Assembly: GCA_017449065.1 (NCBI GenBank)
Contig: JAFSKF010000019.1
Span: 1-56,951 of the forward strand
Reading direction: 5' to 3'
Length of the DNA: 56,951 nt
Origin: Bacteroidales bacterium
GTDB lineage: Bacteria > Bacteroidota > Bacteroidia > Bacteroidales > UBA3663
In this document: in pieces, positions 43,432-52,770 of the stretch
How positions within the stretch are numbered: position 1 is the stretch's first letter
How the letters are laid out: each line of letters opens with the position of its first letter
Notes under the pieces: generated by a model
Database searches by the model: none
What the model saw: only the letters and a program-made list of their open reading frames with translations
What the model was told of the DNA's origin: nothing
Translations under genes and position numbers: made by a program

Positions 43432-44217
43432 ATGAAGATTGTCATTCTGGGCAGCGGCAAGATGGGTATGTTTCTGGCTGATACGCTGTGTATGGATCAC
43501 GATGTGGCGCTCTATGCCCGCCACCCCGAGAAACTGAGGTATTGCCTGAACACGCGCCGGTTCACTTCCTACGATGAGATCAAAGAGTTTGACCCGGAAC
43601 TGCTCATCAACTGTGTGACCATCAAAAATACTTTGCCGGTATTCCATGAGGTGTTACCATACGTGAGTCAGACCTGCATCTTGAGCGATATCGCATCGGT
43701 CAAGACCGGCTTGCCGGAATTCTATGCCGCTTCGGACCACCGCTATGTTTCGACGCACCCGATGTTTGGACCGACTTTTGCCAACCTGAGCGATTTGAGC
43801 CAGAATTACGCTATCATCATCAAGGAGGGTGACGAAGAAGCCAAGGAGTTCTTCCGTTCGGTGTATGCCGGATTGCGTCTCAATATCTACGACTATTCGT
43901 TTGTGGAGCACGATGAGACCATTGCTTATTCGTTGAGCATCCCGTTTGTTTCGACTTTGGCGTTCACCGGTGTGATGAAACCCCAGGATGCGCCGGGCAC
44001 AACTTTCAAGAAGCACATGGCCATTGCGCGCGGACTGCTCAGCGAGGACGACTACCTTCTTACCGAGATTCTGTTTAATCCGAACTCTCCGAAACAGATT
44101 GACCTGATTGTCGAGAAACTGAGCCTGTTGTCCGATATCATCAAGCAACACGACAGCGCGCGACTGCTTGAATATATCAACCAATCGCGCGAGAATATCA
44201 AAAACCAGAAAGGGTAA
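43432..44217 (+). CDS. tyrA: prephenate dehydrogenase
   Basis: 261 residues. It oxidatively decarboxylates prephenate to 4-hydroxyphenylpyruvate on the tyrosine branch. The N-terminus MKIVILGSGKMGMFLAD is the NAD(P)-binding Rossmann loop GxGxxG. THPMFGPTF (about 100-108) holds the conserved catalytic His of TyrA enzymes. There is no ACT domain, so Tyr feedback may be missing or act elsewhere. The start at 43432 follows the fusion gene by 13 bases; a longer in-frame start overlaps that gene and is unlikely. Last gene of the operon, converging on rel with 11 bases between stops. Confidence 0.88.
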   Translation: MKIVILGSGKMGMFLADTLCMDHDVALYARHPEKLRYCLNTRRFTSYDEIKEFDPELLINCVTIKNTLPVFHEVLPYVSQTCILSDIASVKTGLPEFYAASDHRYVSTHPMFGPTFANLSDLSQNYAIIIKEGDEEAKEFFRSVYAGLRLNIYDYSFVEHDETIAYSLSIPFVSTLAFTGVMKPQDAPGTTFKKHMAIARGLLSEDDYLLTEILFNPNSPKQIDLIVEKLSLLSDIIKQHDSARLLEYINQSRENIKNQKG

Positions 44218-44228
44218 GTCTTGAATTA

Positions 44229-46163
44229 TTATTGTCGAGCCGCCTTCTCTACTTCGTGAATCTTTTTCAAAGCTGCACAAAGTCGGGAGACGGCTTTGCT
44301 GTCGTTAGTGTCGAGCGTGATGCTGCCGTCGAAGAGTCCGTCGTGACAATTCAGCTGGATGTTTGTGATGTTGGCTGTGCAGTTATCAGCAATTGCTTTT
44401 GTAATTGTATTTAGCAGGCCGCGTCCGTCGATACCCGAGAGTTCCAACGTGGTGGAAGATACCTTAGGCTTGAAGACTTCTGTACGGGGCTTTTCTTTTT
44501 TCGCCTTCGGTTTAGACAGATGCAGCCAGCCCAGAAGCTGTTGCGTCTTCGAGGTCTTCTGCTCTTTTTCCAACTTCTTGGCAATCTCTTCCATCTCCTT
44601 CGGGAAATGCTTGGTCAAATAGCTTCTGACAGCACTACGGGCCTTGGAGGTGGTGACAAACGCAGCCCAGCTGACCTGACAGGTTTCTGTTTCGGACGTA
44701 ATGATTTCAACTTGCTGTCCGGAATCGAGTTTTGTGCTGAGCGGCACCAGTTCGTGGTTTATACGTGCTGCTTCAGCATGGAAGCCGACCTGCGTATGTA
44801 AAGCAAAGGCAAAGTCAAGTGCTGTAGCCCCTTTAGGCAGTTCCTTGAGGTCTCCTGCCGGGGTGAATACATATATTTCCGAACTCAAAAGGTTGAGCTT
44901 GATCGTGTCGAGGAAGTCGAGGGCATTCGGAGCCGGATCATCGAGAATATCCTTGATGTCTTTCACCCATTTGTCAAGATCCTTGTTCGCTTCGTTGGCT
45001 TCCCCGCGTTTGTATTTCCAGTGCATCGCCAAACCGCGTTCGGCAATCTCGTCCATGCGTTGCGTGCGGATCTGGATCTCAATCCAGTTGCCGTCAGGTC
45101 CCATTACGGTCACGTGCAAGGCTTCATAGCCATTGCCTTTAGGGTGGCTGATCCAGTCGCGGATGCGGTCAGGATGAAGCTTGTATATGCTGGTGATGGC
45201 AGTATAGATGCGCCAGCAGTCCGTCTTCTCGCTGGCGGGTGTTTGCGGCTGGAAGACAATTCTTGCAGCATAGAGGTCATAGACTTCCTCGAAAGGAACA
45301 TGTTTCTTCTGCATCTTGTTCCAGATGGAATAGATGCTTTTCATGCGCATCTTGAGCGTGTATTTCAGCCCCAGATCATCCAAAAGTCCTTCGATAGGAG
45401 CAGAGAAAGTCTTGAACAGGCGGTCTCGGTTTTCCTGACTGTCTTTCAGCTTTTGTTTGAGGTCTTCGTATTCTTCCGGGTGCTCGTACTTCAGACTCAG
45501 GTCTTCCAGCTCGGTTTTGATGGTGTAGAGTCCCAAGCGATAGGCCAAAGGTGCATAGAGGTAAAGCGTTTCGTTGGCAATACGTTTCTGTTTGAGTGGA
45601 GGCAGAGCCGATAGTGTGCGCATATTGTGCAGACGATCGGCAATCTTTACGATGATTACGCGAACGTCTTCCGACATCGTCAGTAGCAGGTTGCGGAAGT
45701 TCTCTGCCTGTTCTTCCGGATTCTTGATCCCCCGGTGCTGGTCGTCACTGGTTTCATCGGTGACAAATCGCACGTTGCCGCCCGAGATCTTTGTCAGTCC
45801 TCTCACCAGATTGCAGATGCGTTCTCCGAATGTGTCTTTCACTTCCTCGAACGTCACGTCGGTGTCTTTCACCACATCGTGCAGCAATGCGGCGCTGATG
45901 GACGTGGAACCCATGCCGACTTCATGTGCGACGATGCGGGCGACGGCCAAAGGATGGATGATATAGGGAGTGCCGTTCTTCCGCCGGTCGTTGCCATGCG
46001 CCTTTTTGGCAAATTCGAAAACTTGCTTGATACGATCCGCTTTGTCGCCTTTGCGGGTATGCGCATAATCGTCGAGCAGCCCTTGGAACTCGTTTTGGAT
46101 AAACGCTTCCTCTTCGGGCGTGATCGGTACGACGATCTTTTCTTGTTTTTCTGTGGTTTTCAT
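44229..46163 (-). CDS. RelA/SpoT-family (p)ppGpp synthetase
   Basis: 644 residues. An N-terminal HD domain has His70 (IIHPLAVA) and LLHDVVKDTD: the HDxxED motif reads HDVVKD, so the Glu of the hydrolase Glu-Asp pair is Lys99. The synthetase domain (about 250-375) contains RMKSIYSIWNKMQKK and GNGYEALHVTV. TGS (about 417-480) and a C-terminal ACT domain (about 570-640) follow. The protein makes (p)ppGpp when amino acids are scarce; the Lys suggests weak or absent hydrolysis, which is inference. Last gene of the parA-parB-DUF5683-mltD-rel unit on this strand. Confidence 0.85.
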   Translation of the reverse strand: MKTTEKQEKIVVPITPEEEAFIQNEFQGLLDDYAHTRKGDKADRIKQVFEFAKKAHGNDRRKNGTPYIIHPLAVARIVAHEVGMGSTSISAALLHDVVKDTDVTFEEVKDTFGERICNLVRGLTKISGGNVRFVTDETSDDQHRGIKNPEEQAENFRNLLLTMSEDVRVIIVKIADRLHNMRTLSALPPLKQKRIANETLYLYAPLAYRLGLYTIKTELEDLSLKYEHPEEYEDLKQKLKDSQENRDRLFKTFSAPIEGLLDDLGLKYTLKMRMKSIYSIWNKMQKKHVPFEEVYDLYAARIVFQPQTPASEKTDCWRIYTAITSIYKLHPDRIRDWISHPKGNGYEALHVTVMGPDGNWIEIQIRTQRMDEIAERGLAMHWKYKRGEANEANKDLDKWVKDIKDILDDPAPNALDFLDTIKLNLLSSEIYVFTPAGDLKELPKGATALDFAFALHTQVGFHAEAARINHELVPLSTKLDSGQQVEIITSETETCQVSWAAFVTTSKARSAVRSYLTKHFPKEMEEIAKKLEKEQKTSKTQQLLGWLHLSKPKAKKEKPRTEVFKPKVSSTTLELSGIDGRGLLNTITKAIADNCTANITNIQLNCHDGLFDGSITLDTNDSKAVSRLCAALKKIHEVEKAARQ

Positions 46164-46205
46164 AGGGTAGTTATAAAGAATTATATAGATTTGATGGAGA
46201 TTGCG

Positions 46206-47522
46206 TTATCGAACCTTCAGTTTTTGTCCGATGCTGAGTCGGTCGCTCTTCAAGCCGTTTAGTTTCTTGATTTTTGCGACTGTCGTATGATTGCGTCGGG
46301 CAATGCTGCCCAGGGTATCGCCCTTGCGGACTCGATAGATGCCTTGCGTATTTGCAGCGCCTCCAGAGGCGCCTCCGCCTTTGATGTACGAGTTGCGTCT
46401 GCCGCGAACCGGTACTTCCTTTAGGTCTCCGTTGTGAGGCAACAGGGAATCTGCCTTGTAGGCGAAGATGGAATCTTGCAATTCGATAAACGCCAAGGCC
46501 TTGTCTTGGGGCAAAGTGATGCTGTAGGTTTTTTCCGGACTTCCCGGCACGATGTCATAGACATACTGCGGATTCAGGCTTTCGATCTGTTCCCGGGCCA
46601 TACCCAATACCTGGCTGATCTGGTCGAAGTGTACCATGGTGTTGATCATCAGCGTATCGCACACCGGAGGAATCTCATTCACTCTGCCGCACATGTTGTG
46701 CTCGCAGTGGTAGTTCATTATATAGGTGGCTGCAATGAACAGCGGAACATAACTGCGGGTTTCGCGTGGCAAGAAATTATAGATCTCCCAAAAAGTGCGA
46801 CGTCCGCCGGAGCGTGCGATAGCCTTTCGGATATTCCCTGGACCACAATTGTAAGCAGCAATAGCCAGATTCCAATCACCGAACAGATTGTAGAGTTGTT
46901 GCAAGTAGCGGCAGGCAGCATCGGTGCTTTTATAAAGATCGTAGCGTTCGTCGATGAACGAGTTGATGTCCAGTCCCAACAACAAACCGCTGGACGGGAT
47001 GAACTGCCAAAGGCCAGCAGCGCGTGCGCGGCTGTATGCGTTGATGCGCAACCCGCTCTCGATGCAGGCAAGATATTTCAGTTCGGAAGGCAGTCCGTAT
47101 CTTTGCAAAGCATCTTCGAAAACAGGGAAGTAGTAATTGTATCCCAGTCCCACCATGCGTTCCACCATATCGCGCCGCTTGTGGACATAAAGATCCAGAC
47201 ATTGGCGGACCGGCTGGTTGAAGGGCATGTCAATTTTGGTTGGAAGAGCCCGAAGTCGCATGATATAGACGGAATCAGGCACTTCCGGCACCTGACGGTC
47301 GCTCACGCAATTCGGATCGACATGAACAAAGAAACGTTCAGTCCAATTATAGTTATAGGTGCTATCGGAATCCTCTTCCATGCTCTCAGGGAAAATCATG
47401 GCTGAATCCTGAACATTCAGCATTGCCTGATATTCCGGGCGGTCAATATCCTGATTGGACGTCTGGGCAATCGAGCTTGTAAGAGCGAGAAGTATGGCAG
47501 TTATGGTGAAAAAATATCTCAT
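46206..47522 (-). CDS. mltD: membrane-bound lytic murein transglycosylase D-like with LysM
   Basis: 438 residues with signal peptide (cleaved after SSIAQ). A lytic transglycosylase domain spans about 135-270: catalytic Glu155 in ACIESG, then RARAAGLWQFIPSSG and AIAAYNCGPGNI. It cuts the glycan strands of peptidoglycan to give 1,6-anhydro products. A single C-terminal LysM (about 392-438, YRVRKGDTLGSIARRNHTT) binds peptidoglycan. It starts 7 bases after the DUF5683 gene, the usual order in Bacteroidales. Confidence 0.88.
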   Translation of the reverse strand: MRYFFTITAILLALTSSIAQTSNQDIDRPEYQAMLNVQDSAMIFPESMEEDSDSTYNYNWTERFFVHVDPNCVSDRQVPEVPDSVYIMRLRALPTKIDMPFNQPVRQCLDLYVHKRRDMVERMVGLGYNYYFPVFEDALQRYGLPSELKYLACIESGLRINAYSRARAAGLWQFIPSSGLLLGLDINSFIDERYDLYKSTDAACRYLQQLYNLFGDWNLAIAAYNCGPGNIRKAIARSGGRRTFWEIYNFLPRETRSYVPLFIAATYIMNYHCEHNMCGRVNEIPPVCDTLMINTMVHFDQISQVLGMAREQIESLNPQYVYDIVPGSPEKTYSITLPQDKALAFIELQDSIFAYKADSLLPHNGDLKEVPVRGRRNSYIKGGGASGGAANTQGIYRVRKGDTLGSIARRNHTTVAKIKKLNGLKSDRLSIGQKLKVR

Positions 47523-47529
47523 AATGAAT

Positions 47530-48237
47530 TTAGAAATCGATGTGGTAGCCTACCATCAGCGTCGGACGATTGTTGGCATCCAGATTGGTAGAAACATCGA
47601 AGTGATACAAAGATGCATCGACGTAGGCATCGACCATCGCCACCAGATATACGCCAATCATACCTACCACACAGTAATCGCGATAATTGCGGTAGGCATT
47701 GCGTTTGCGACGGAAGGTTTTCTCCAGATACGAACGTCGTGCATTGACATCGTAGTTTGGTGGCAGAAAGTCTCTGTAACTGGCATTCGGACTGTCGAGC
47801 ATCAGGTCTCGGTAGGCATTGGCGTAGGTCCGGTAATACTTTTGATTCCATCGGTAGCCGTAAATCAGACCTAAGTAGCCTCCATAGATAATGGGTAGTT
47901 TCCAGTACTTGCGGTTGTAGATCTGTCCGCCGCCGGGAAACAGTGCCGCATACCAGACCGCTTTCGCAGGCACCGGTTCATAGTTGGCGAAATAGGGATC
48001 GCTGTCGGGCGTCCAGGTATTGGCTTCCCAGGCGCGTTCTGCATCGAAAGCCCGTAGCAACGAGTCTTCGTCGATTACGTGGAAAGCGGGAGACTTGTGC
48101 TCGTATTGGGGGAGGGCATCGTCAATCACCAAAGAGTCTGTCTGCAAAGCTTCGGGATGCTGGTTTTGTGCCGATGCGATGCAGATAAGCTGTCCGATGA
48201 GGATGGCCCAGAAAAGTATGAATCTCTTATTGCTCAA
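47530..48237 (-). CDS. DUF5683-family envelope protein
   Basis: 235 residues with signal peptide (cleaved near IASAQ). The conserved block PAKAVWYAALFPGGGQIYNRKYWKLP (here about 92-117) with two hydrophobic segments around it and near 190-205 is the DUF5683 signature. The function is not known. It overlaps the end of parB by 11 bases and precedes mltD by 7, a syntenic arrangement in Bacteroidales that suggests a link between cell-wall work and segregation or simply shared growth control. Confidence 0.8.
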   Translation of the reverse strand: MSNKRFILFWAILIGQLICIASAQNQHPEALQTDSLVIDDALPQYEHKSPAFHVIDEDSLLRAFDAERAWEANTWTPDSDPYFANYEPVPAKAVWYAALFPGGGQIYNRKYWKLPIIYGGYLGLIYGYRWNQKYYRTYANAYRDLMLDSPNASYRDFLPPNYDVNARRSYLEKTFRRKRNAYRNYRDYCVVGMIGVYLVAMVDAYVDASLYHFDVSTNLDANNRPTLMVGYHIDF

Positions 48238-49156
48238 CTTTGTCGAGATAGGCTAAAATAGATTGAAGTTCTTCGTCGCTTTTGAAAGGAATCGTAATGC
48301 GTCCCTGGCCTTTGTCGTTGGCGGTCATCTTGACCTTTACGCTGAACATCTTCGAAAGATGGTCAGCCATCGACTGGAGATATTCAGAGCCCTGAGCGCC
48401 ATTGTTCCGATTGGTCTTTTGACCCCCTTGCTGACCTCCTTCCAGTTCGCTGAAGTCCAGAATGCGGCCCTCCATGTAGTCGCGTACCAACTGTTCCACG
48501 CGACGCACTGACAAATCGTTATCGACCGTCAGATGAAAAAGCTTGACCTGCTGTTCCGGCACTTCGATGGGAAGAATGGCGCGGGCATGACCCATTGAGA
48601 GTTTTTTCTCTTTGAGCGCCAGCTGGATTTCTGCAGGCAGACGCAACAGGCGCATGAAGTTGGCAACCGAGGCGCGACTTTTTCCGACACGGGATGCCAG
48701 TTCCTCTTGCGTGAGACCGGATTTTGTCTGTAGCTGCTGATAAGCCAGTGCCACCTCGATGGCATTCAGGTCTTCTCGCTGGATGTTTTCGATCAGCGCC
48801 ATTTCCATGACGTTGTCGTCGCTCACTTTGCGGATGTAGGCAGGTACCGTTTGCAAGCCCGCAATTTGCGAAGCCCGGAATCTGCGTTCGCCGGCAATAA
48901 TCATATAAGTGCCGTCTTCTTCCTGCCGGAGTGTGATCGGTTGGATGATGCCAATGGTACGGATTGAACCCGCCAGTTCCTCCAATGCCTGTTGGTCGAA
49001 GTCCTTGCGAGGCTGTGCCGGATTGGCATGAATCAGATCGATCTCCACTTCGTTGATGGAAGAAGGAGCGTTATTGCTGTTGAGGGCATCGTTAGTGTCG
49101 TCGGTACTGAGCAGAGCGTCCAATCCGCGACCTAAGCCCATATTTTTCTTATTCAT
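48227..49156 (-). CDS. parB: chromosome-partitioning protein ParB
   Basis: 309 residues. It begins MGLGRGLDALL, typical of chromosomal ParB/Spo0J. The N-terminal CTPase/ParB domain (about 38-130) holds GERRFRAS and ENIQREDLNAIEVA. A helix-turn-helix follows (LTQEELASRVGKSRASVANFMRLL), then a C-terminal dimerisation region. It loads at parS sites, spreads as a CTP clamp and acts with ParA in origin segregation. It starts 14 bases after parA. No full parS was found in the window. Confidence 0.92.
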   Translation of the reverse strand: MNKKNMGLGRGLDALLSTDDTNDALNSNNAPSSINEVEIDLIHANPAQPRKDFDQQALEELAGSIRTIGIIQPITLRQEEDGTYMIIAGERRFRASQIAGLQTVPAYIRKVSDDNVMEMALIENIQREDLNAIEVALAYQQLQTKSGLTQEELASRVGKSRASVANFMRLLRLPAEIQLALKEKKLSMGHARAILPIEVPEQQVKLFHLTVDNDLSVRRVEQLVRDYMEGRILDFSELEGGQQGGQKTNRNNGAQGSEYLQSMADHLSKMFSVKVKMTANDKGQGRITIPFKSDEELQSILAYLDKVEQ

Positions 49157-49170
49157 TCTTTACTTGTATA

Positions 49171-49962
49171 TTACTCTTTAACTCCCTTGCTGTCGCTGTC
49201 GTGATGTTTGGCAAGCAATTCCTTAGCCAGCATCAGATAGTTTTGAGAACCTTTCGAATCAGGACTGTAGAGCAAGGCCGGTAACCCGAAACTCGGAGCT
49301 TCCGAAAGGCGGATGTTGCGCTGAATGACGGTATCGAACACCAGCTTCTGGAAGTGGCGCTTCACTTCCTCGTAAATCTGGTTAGCCAGTCTGAGTCGGG
49401 CGTCATACATCGTGAGCAGGAAGCCTTCAATCTGCAGTTTCGGATTGATTTTCGTCTTGACAATCTTGATGGTGTTCAAGAGTTTCGAAATTCCTTCGAG
49501 GGCGAAATATTCAGCTTGTACCGGAATAATCACCGAGTCGGAGGCTGTCAGGCAGTTCAAGGTGATGAGTCCTAAGGAAGGGGAGCAGTCGATGATAATG
49601 TAGTCGTAGAGGTTGCGTATGGCTCGCAGTTGCTTGCGCAGCATCATTTCGCGATTCTCCAAATTCATGAGTTCCAGTTCGGCTCCAACTAAATCAATGC
49701 GAGAGGTGATAATATCTAAATGTTCCACGCAGGTAGGGGTAACAGATTCTGCTGCGGTAGCTCTGCCAATCAGACAGTCGTACACCGAAGTGTCAACTTT
49801 TGTCAGATCGATACCCAGACCACTCGAAGAATTGGCCTGTGGGTCAGCGTCGATGAGCAGCACTTTCTTGCCTAACGTGGCCAGAGAAGCACTCAGATTG
49901 ATGGCTGTAGTGGTTTTCCCCACACCACCTTTCTGGTTTGCTATGGCAATTACAAGTCCCAT
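49171..49962 (-). CDS. parA: chromosome-partitioning ATPase ParA (Soj)
   Basis: 263 residues. The deviant Walker A motif KGGVGKTT (residues about 11-18), IDADPQANSS and IIIDCSPSLGLIT define the ParA/MinD ATPase fold. It forms ATP-dependent dimers on DNA and moves ParB-parS complexes. It lacks an N-terminal HTH, so it is the chromosomal Soj type. First gene of the minus-strand unit, with a TATCTTTG promoter at 50040-50047. Confidence 0.93.
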   Translation of the reverse strand: MGLVIAIANQKGGVGKTTTAINLSASLATLGKKVLLIDADPQANSSSGLGIDLTKVDTSVYDCLIGRATAAESVTPTCVEHLDIITSRIDLVGAELELMNLENREMMLRKQLRAIRNLYDYIIIDCSPSLGLITLNCLTASDSVIIPVQAEYFALEGISKLLNTIKIVKTKINPKLQIEGFLLTMYDARLRLANQIYEEVKRHFQKLVFDTVIQRNIRLSEAPSFGLPALLYSPDSKGSQNYLMLAKELLAKHHDSDSKGVKE

Positions 49963-50039
49963 GTTCTGTTCAAATAAATTATAGTCTTCAACTTACCTTA
50001 AAGGTGCATTTTTTGCTTGTTCTGCAATGTTTCACGATG

Positions 50040-50047
50040 CAAAGATA
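50040..50047 (-). promoter_or_regulatory. -7 element of the parA-parB-rel operon
   Basis: Reads TATCTTTG on the minus strand, about 78 bases before the parA start. A parS-like half-site TGTTTCACG (50028-50036) lies just downstream in the transcript. Confidence 0.65.
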
Positions 50048-50183
50048 GTTTGACTTTTGCAAGTGTGCAAGGTTTTTAAAATAATTTAGCGAAATTTGTT
50101 GATAAGTTCCCCATTTGTTGATAACTTTACTTCTCTACGCTCACAAAGTTGCTGTAATTTTTGGAAATTTCAGGAATAATGCT

Positions 50184-50191
50184 TATCTTCG
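50184..50191 (+). promoter_or_regulatory. -7 element of the surE-lpxB unit
   Basis: TATCTTCG, one mismatch from TAnnTTTG. It favours the surE start at 50212 over the in-frame codon at 50161, which lies upstream of it. Confidence 0.5.
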
Positions 50192-50211
50192 CGCCGCATA
50201 AAGAAAATAAG

Positions 50212-51093
50212 ATGACGCAAGAACGCAAAACCGGCCAGGCGGCTGCTAATATATCGCAGGCCAACGGATCGATGGACTTCCTCCCGGAACCGACCGGATA
50301 CGGACAACTGGCAAACGATCCGAAGGGTAGGAAAACCATCCTGATAACCAATGATGACGGGTATCAGGCAGGAGGTATTCGCTGTCTGATAGAGGCGTTG
50401 CGCGGGTTGGCTCGCATTGTAGTGTTGGCTCCGGACAGTCCTCGTTCGGGCTTTTCTGCCAGCTTTACCTGTACACGGCCGGTTACCTTGCGACGCATCG
50501 TTGATGACGGCGATGTGCTGGTTTATGCTTGTAGCGGAACGCCGGTGGATTGTGTCAAATTGGCTTTTCATCGTTTCTTTTCGGAAAAACTTCCAGACTT
50601 GCTGGTGTCGGGCATCAATCACGGCGGCAACGATTCCATCTGTATTATGTATAGCGGCACGATGGGCGCTGTGCTCGAAGGTTGCGTAGTGGGAATCCCA
50701 TCGGTCGGATTCTCGTTGCTCGACCATCGGAAAGAGGCGGATTTCTCGAACGCCATGCCTTACGTTCGTCAGATGACGGAAATGCTTTTGGAGTACCCGA
50801 TGGAACGGGGCGTGGCTCTGAACGTGAATATTCCTGCCGGCGAAATCAAAGGCGTACGTGTCTGTCGTCAGGCGGATGGCTTGTGGGAAAAGGAATTCCA
50901 TTACCTGAAAGGTGACGAGAACGAAGACGAAGCCGTTTTCCAGGTGACTGGCGAATACCGGAACCGAGAGGAGGCATCGACCGATACCGACCGCTACTGG
51001 CTTGAGCACGATTATGTGAGCGTAGTGCCTGTGGAGGTCGATTATACCCACCACCATCAGATCGATCCATTTAAATATCTTGAAACAGACTGA
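50212..51093 (+). CDS. surE: 5'/3'-nucleotidase SurE
   Basis: 293 residues. It removes phosphate from nucleoside monophosphates in stationary-phase metabolism (divalent-metal enzyme). Metal and active-site motifs are ITNDDG (about 43-48), DSPRSGFS and SGINHGGNDSICIMYSGTMGAV. The first 40 residues form a hydrophilic extension not usual in SurE, which normally starts right at the ILITNDDG strand; a start at 50272 (Met21) would shorten it. Followed after 18 bases by lpxB. Confidence 0.85.
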   Translation: MTQERKTGQAAANISQANGSMDFLPEPTGYGQLANDPKGRKTILITNDDGYQAGGIRCLIEALRGLARIVVLAPDSPRSGFSASFTCTRPVTLRRIVDDGDVLVYACSGTPVDCVKLAFHRFFSEKLPDLLVSGINHGGNDSICIMYSGTMGAVLEGCVVGIPSVGFSLLDHRKEADFSNAMPYVRQMTEMLLEYPMERGVALNVNIPAGEIKGVRVCRQADGLWEKEFHYLKGDENEDEAVFQVTGEYRNREEASTDTDRYWLEHDYVSVVPVEVDYTHHHQIDPFKYLETD

Positions 51094-51111
51094 TTCCAAT
51101 AAATCTACCCC

Positions 51112-52311
51112 GTGAAATACTATCTGATTGCAGGCGAAGCCAGTGGAGACCTCCACGCTTCCCGTTTAATGCACCAATTGAAGGAACTGGATCCGGAAGC
51201 ACAGTTCCGTTATTATGGCGGCGATGCTATGAAAGCGGAAGGCGGTGTGCTGGTGCGACATTATCGCAACTTGGCGTATATGGGTTTTGTTCAGGTAGTG
51301 TTGCACGCCAAGACAATCCTGTCGGGGATGAAGTTCTGCAAGCAGGATATTCTGAACTTTGCCCCTGATGCACTGATTCTGATTGATTATCCGGGTTTTA
51401 ATCTGGGCATCGCCAAATGGGCAAAACAGCAGGTGACCGATCCGAAGAGCCGGCTGAAGTGCAAGATCTGCTACTATATTTCGCCAAAGATCTGGGCTTG
51501 GAAGTCGTACCGGCTGAAAGCGATTCGCAGGGACATCGACCTGATGCTTTCCATCCTGCCTTTCGAAGTGGATTGGTATAAGCAGCGAGGGTATGCCGTG
51601 AATTATGTGGGTAACCCGACCGTGGATGAACTCTACGATTTGCGGAACCGGCCGCTTGCTGAGACAAAAGAGAAGTACATCCTCTTAGTGCCCGGTTCGC
51701 GAAAAGCGGAAGTGCACGACAATCTGCATGTGATGCTGGCTGCTACCCAAGGCTTAGAAAATCGGGTTATTGCCGGTGCACCAGGCCTGGGCTCGGATTT
51801 TTATGCTGAAGTGCTTTCGAAACTGGGCGAAGCAGGCAAGGATGTGCAAGTGCGCTTCGGGCAAACGCACGACCTGATGAAACACGCCTATGTAGCAGCG
51901 GTTACATCGGGCACAGCCACCCTCGAAGCGGCGTATCTGCGCTGTCCACAGGTGGTGTGCTACAATTTCAAAGGAGGCATGCTGGTCTATAACATCATGA
52001 AGGTGGCGTTAAGAAGTATCCGTTACGTATCGTTGGTAAATCTGCTGATTTATGGACTGTCGCACGAAACTGGCCTCCCGGATGAGCGTCATGCTGCCGT
52101 ATGTGAATTGCTGGGTCCGTATCTGACCGCCCAGTCTTTGCGCGACCAGCTTCTTCAGCTGATGGGCGATACTCAGCAGCGACGCGAAATAATGGCTCAG
52201 TATGAGCGCATGGCGGAAGTCCTCGGTGCGCCGGGTGCCCCCCAGCGAGCAGCGGAAGCGATAGTTTCCACGATCTCAGGTTCTTTTCATTCACCCCATC
52301 AGCCCCATTAG
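51112..52311 (+). CDS. lpxB: lipid-A-disaccharide synthase
   Basis: 399 residues from a GTG start (KYYLIAGEASGDLHASRLM). It joins UDP-2,3-diacylglucosamine to lipid X in lipid A synthesis at the inner membrane (GT19 family). Conserved blocks include YYGGDAM, YMGFVQV, LIDYPGFNL, YYISPKIWAWKSYR, NYVGNPTVDEL and SGTATLEAA. The C-terminus ends in a short low-complexity tail. The GTG is chosen because the family N-terminus begins directly at this strand and no ATG is nearby. The surE-lpxB order is common in Bacteroidales. Confidence 0.92.
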   Translation: MKYYLIAGEASGDLHASRLMHQLKELDPEAQFRYYGGDAMKAEGGVLVRHYRNLAYMGFVQVVLHAKTILSGMKFCKQDILNFAPDALILIDYPGFNLGIAKWAKQQVTDPKSRLKCKICYYISPKIWAWKSYRLKAIRRDIDLMLSILPFEVDWYKQRGYAVNYVGNPTVDELYDLRNRPLAETKEKYILLVPGSRKAEVHDNLHVMLAATQGLENRVIAGAPGLGSDFYAEVLSKLGEAGKDVQVRFGQTHDLMKHAYVAAVTSGTATLEAAYLRCPQVVCYNFKGGMLVYNIMKVALRSIRYVSLVNLLIYGLSHETGLPDERHAAVCELLGPYLTAQSLRDQLLQLMGDTQQRREIMAQYERMAEVLGAPGAPQRAAEAIVSTISGSFHSPHQPH

Positions 52312-52362
52312 TTCCATTCACCCCATTAGAATTATCAACCAACAATTAAACCCCATAAAACT

Positions 52363-52770
52363 ATGATCGACAAAATTCTCGCCATTTCAGGCAAGTCAGG
52401 TCTTTACCGTTTGGTAGCCCGTGGTAACAATATGCTTATTTGTGAAAACTTGGCAGACAAGAGCCGCATCCCTGCGCTGCAGCGCGACAAAGTGCTTTCG
52501 TTGGCCGACATTGCGATGTACACCGTGGATGGAGAAGTGCCGTTGAATTCGGTGTTCGCTAAGGCTAAAGCGCTGACGGGCGGTAAGATTGCTCCAGTAT
52601 CGACTAAGGATCCGGCTGATGCTCAGCGTGCCTGGTTTGCAGAAGTGATGCCCGAATATGATGCAGACCGCGTGCGCGGTGGCGACATCAAGAAGTTTAT
52701 CCAGTGGTACAACATCCTCATCGAAACCGGTAACGACGATTTCTCGGAGCCAGAGGAAAAGAAGGATTGA
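52363..52770 (+). CDS. DUF5606-family protein
   Basis: 135 residues, acidic and cytosolic. It begins MIDKILAISGKSGLYRLV, the conserved start of DUF5606, a small Bacteroidetes-restricted family with an SH3-like N-terminal barrel and a helical C-terminus (FAEVMPEYDADRVRGGDIKKF). The function is not known. It lies 51 bases after lpxB, probably on the same transcript, and is followed by a hairpin. Confidence 0.8.
   Translation: MIDKILAISGKSGLYRLVARGNNMLICENLADKSRIPALQRDKVLSLADIAMYTVDGEVPLNSVFAKAKALTGGKIAPVSTKDPADAQRAWFAEVMPEYDADRVRGGDIKKFIQWYNILIETGNDDFSEPEEKKD

Noticed and set aside
50028..50043. parS site near parA
   Set aside because: Only the left half TGTTTCACG matches; the full 16-mer has 11 of 16 positions and overlaps the -7 element.
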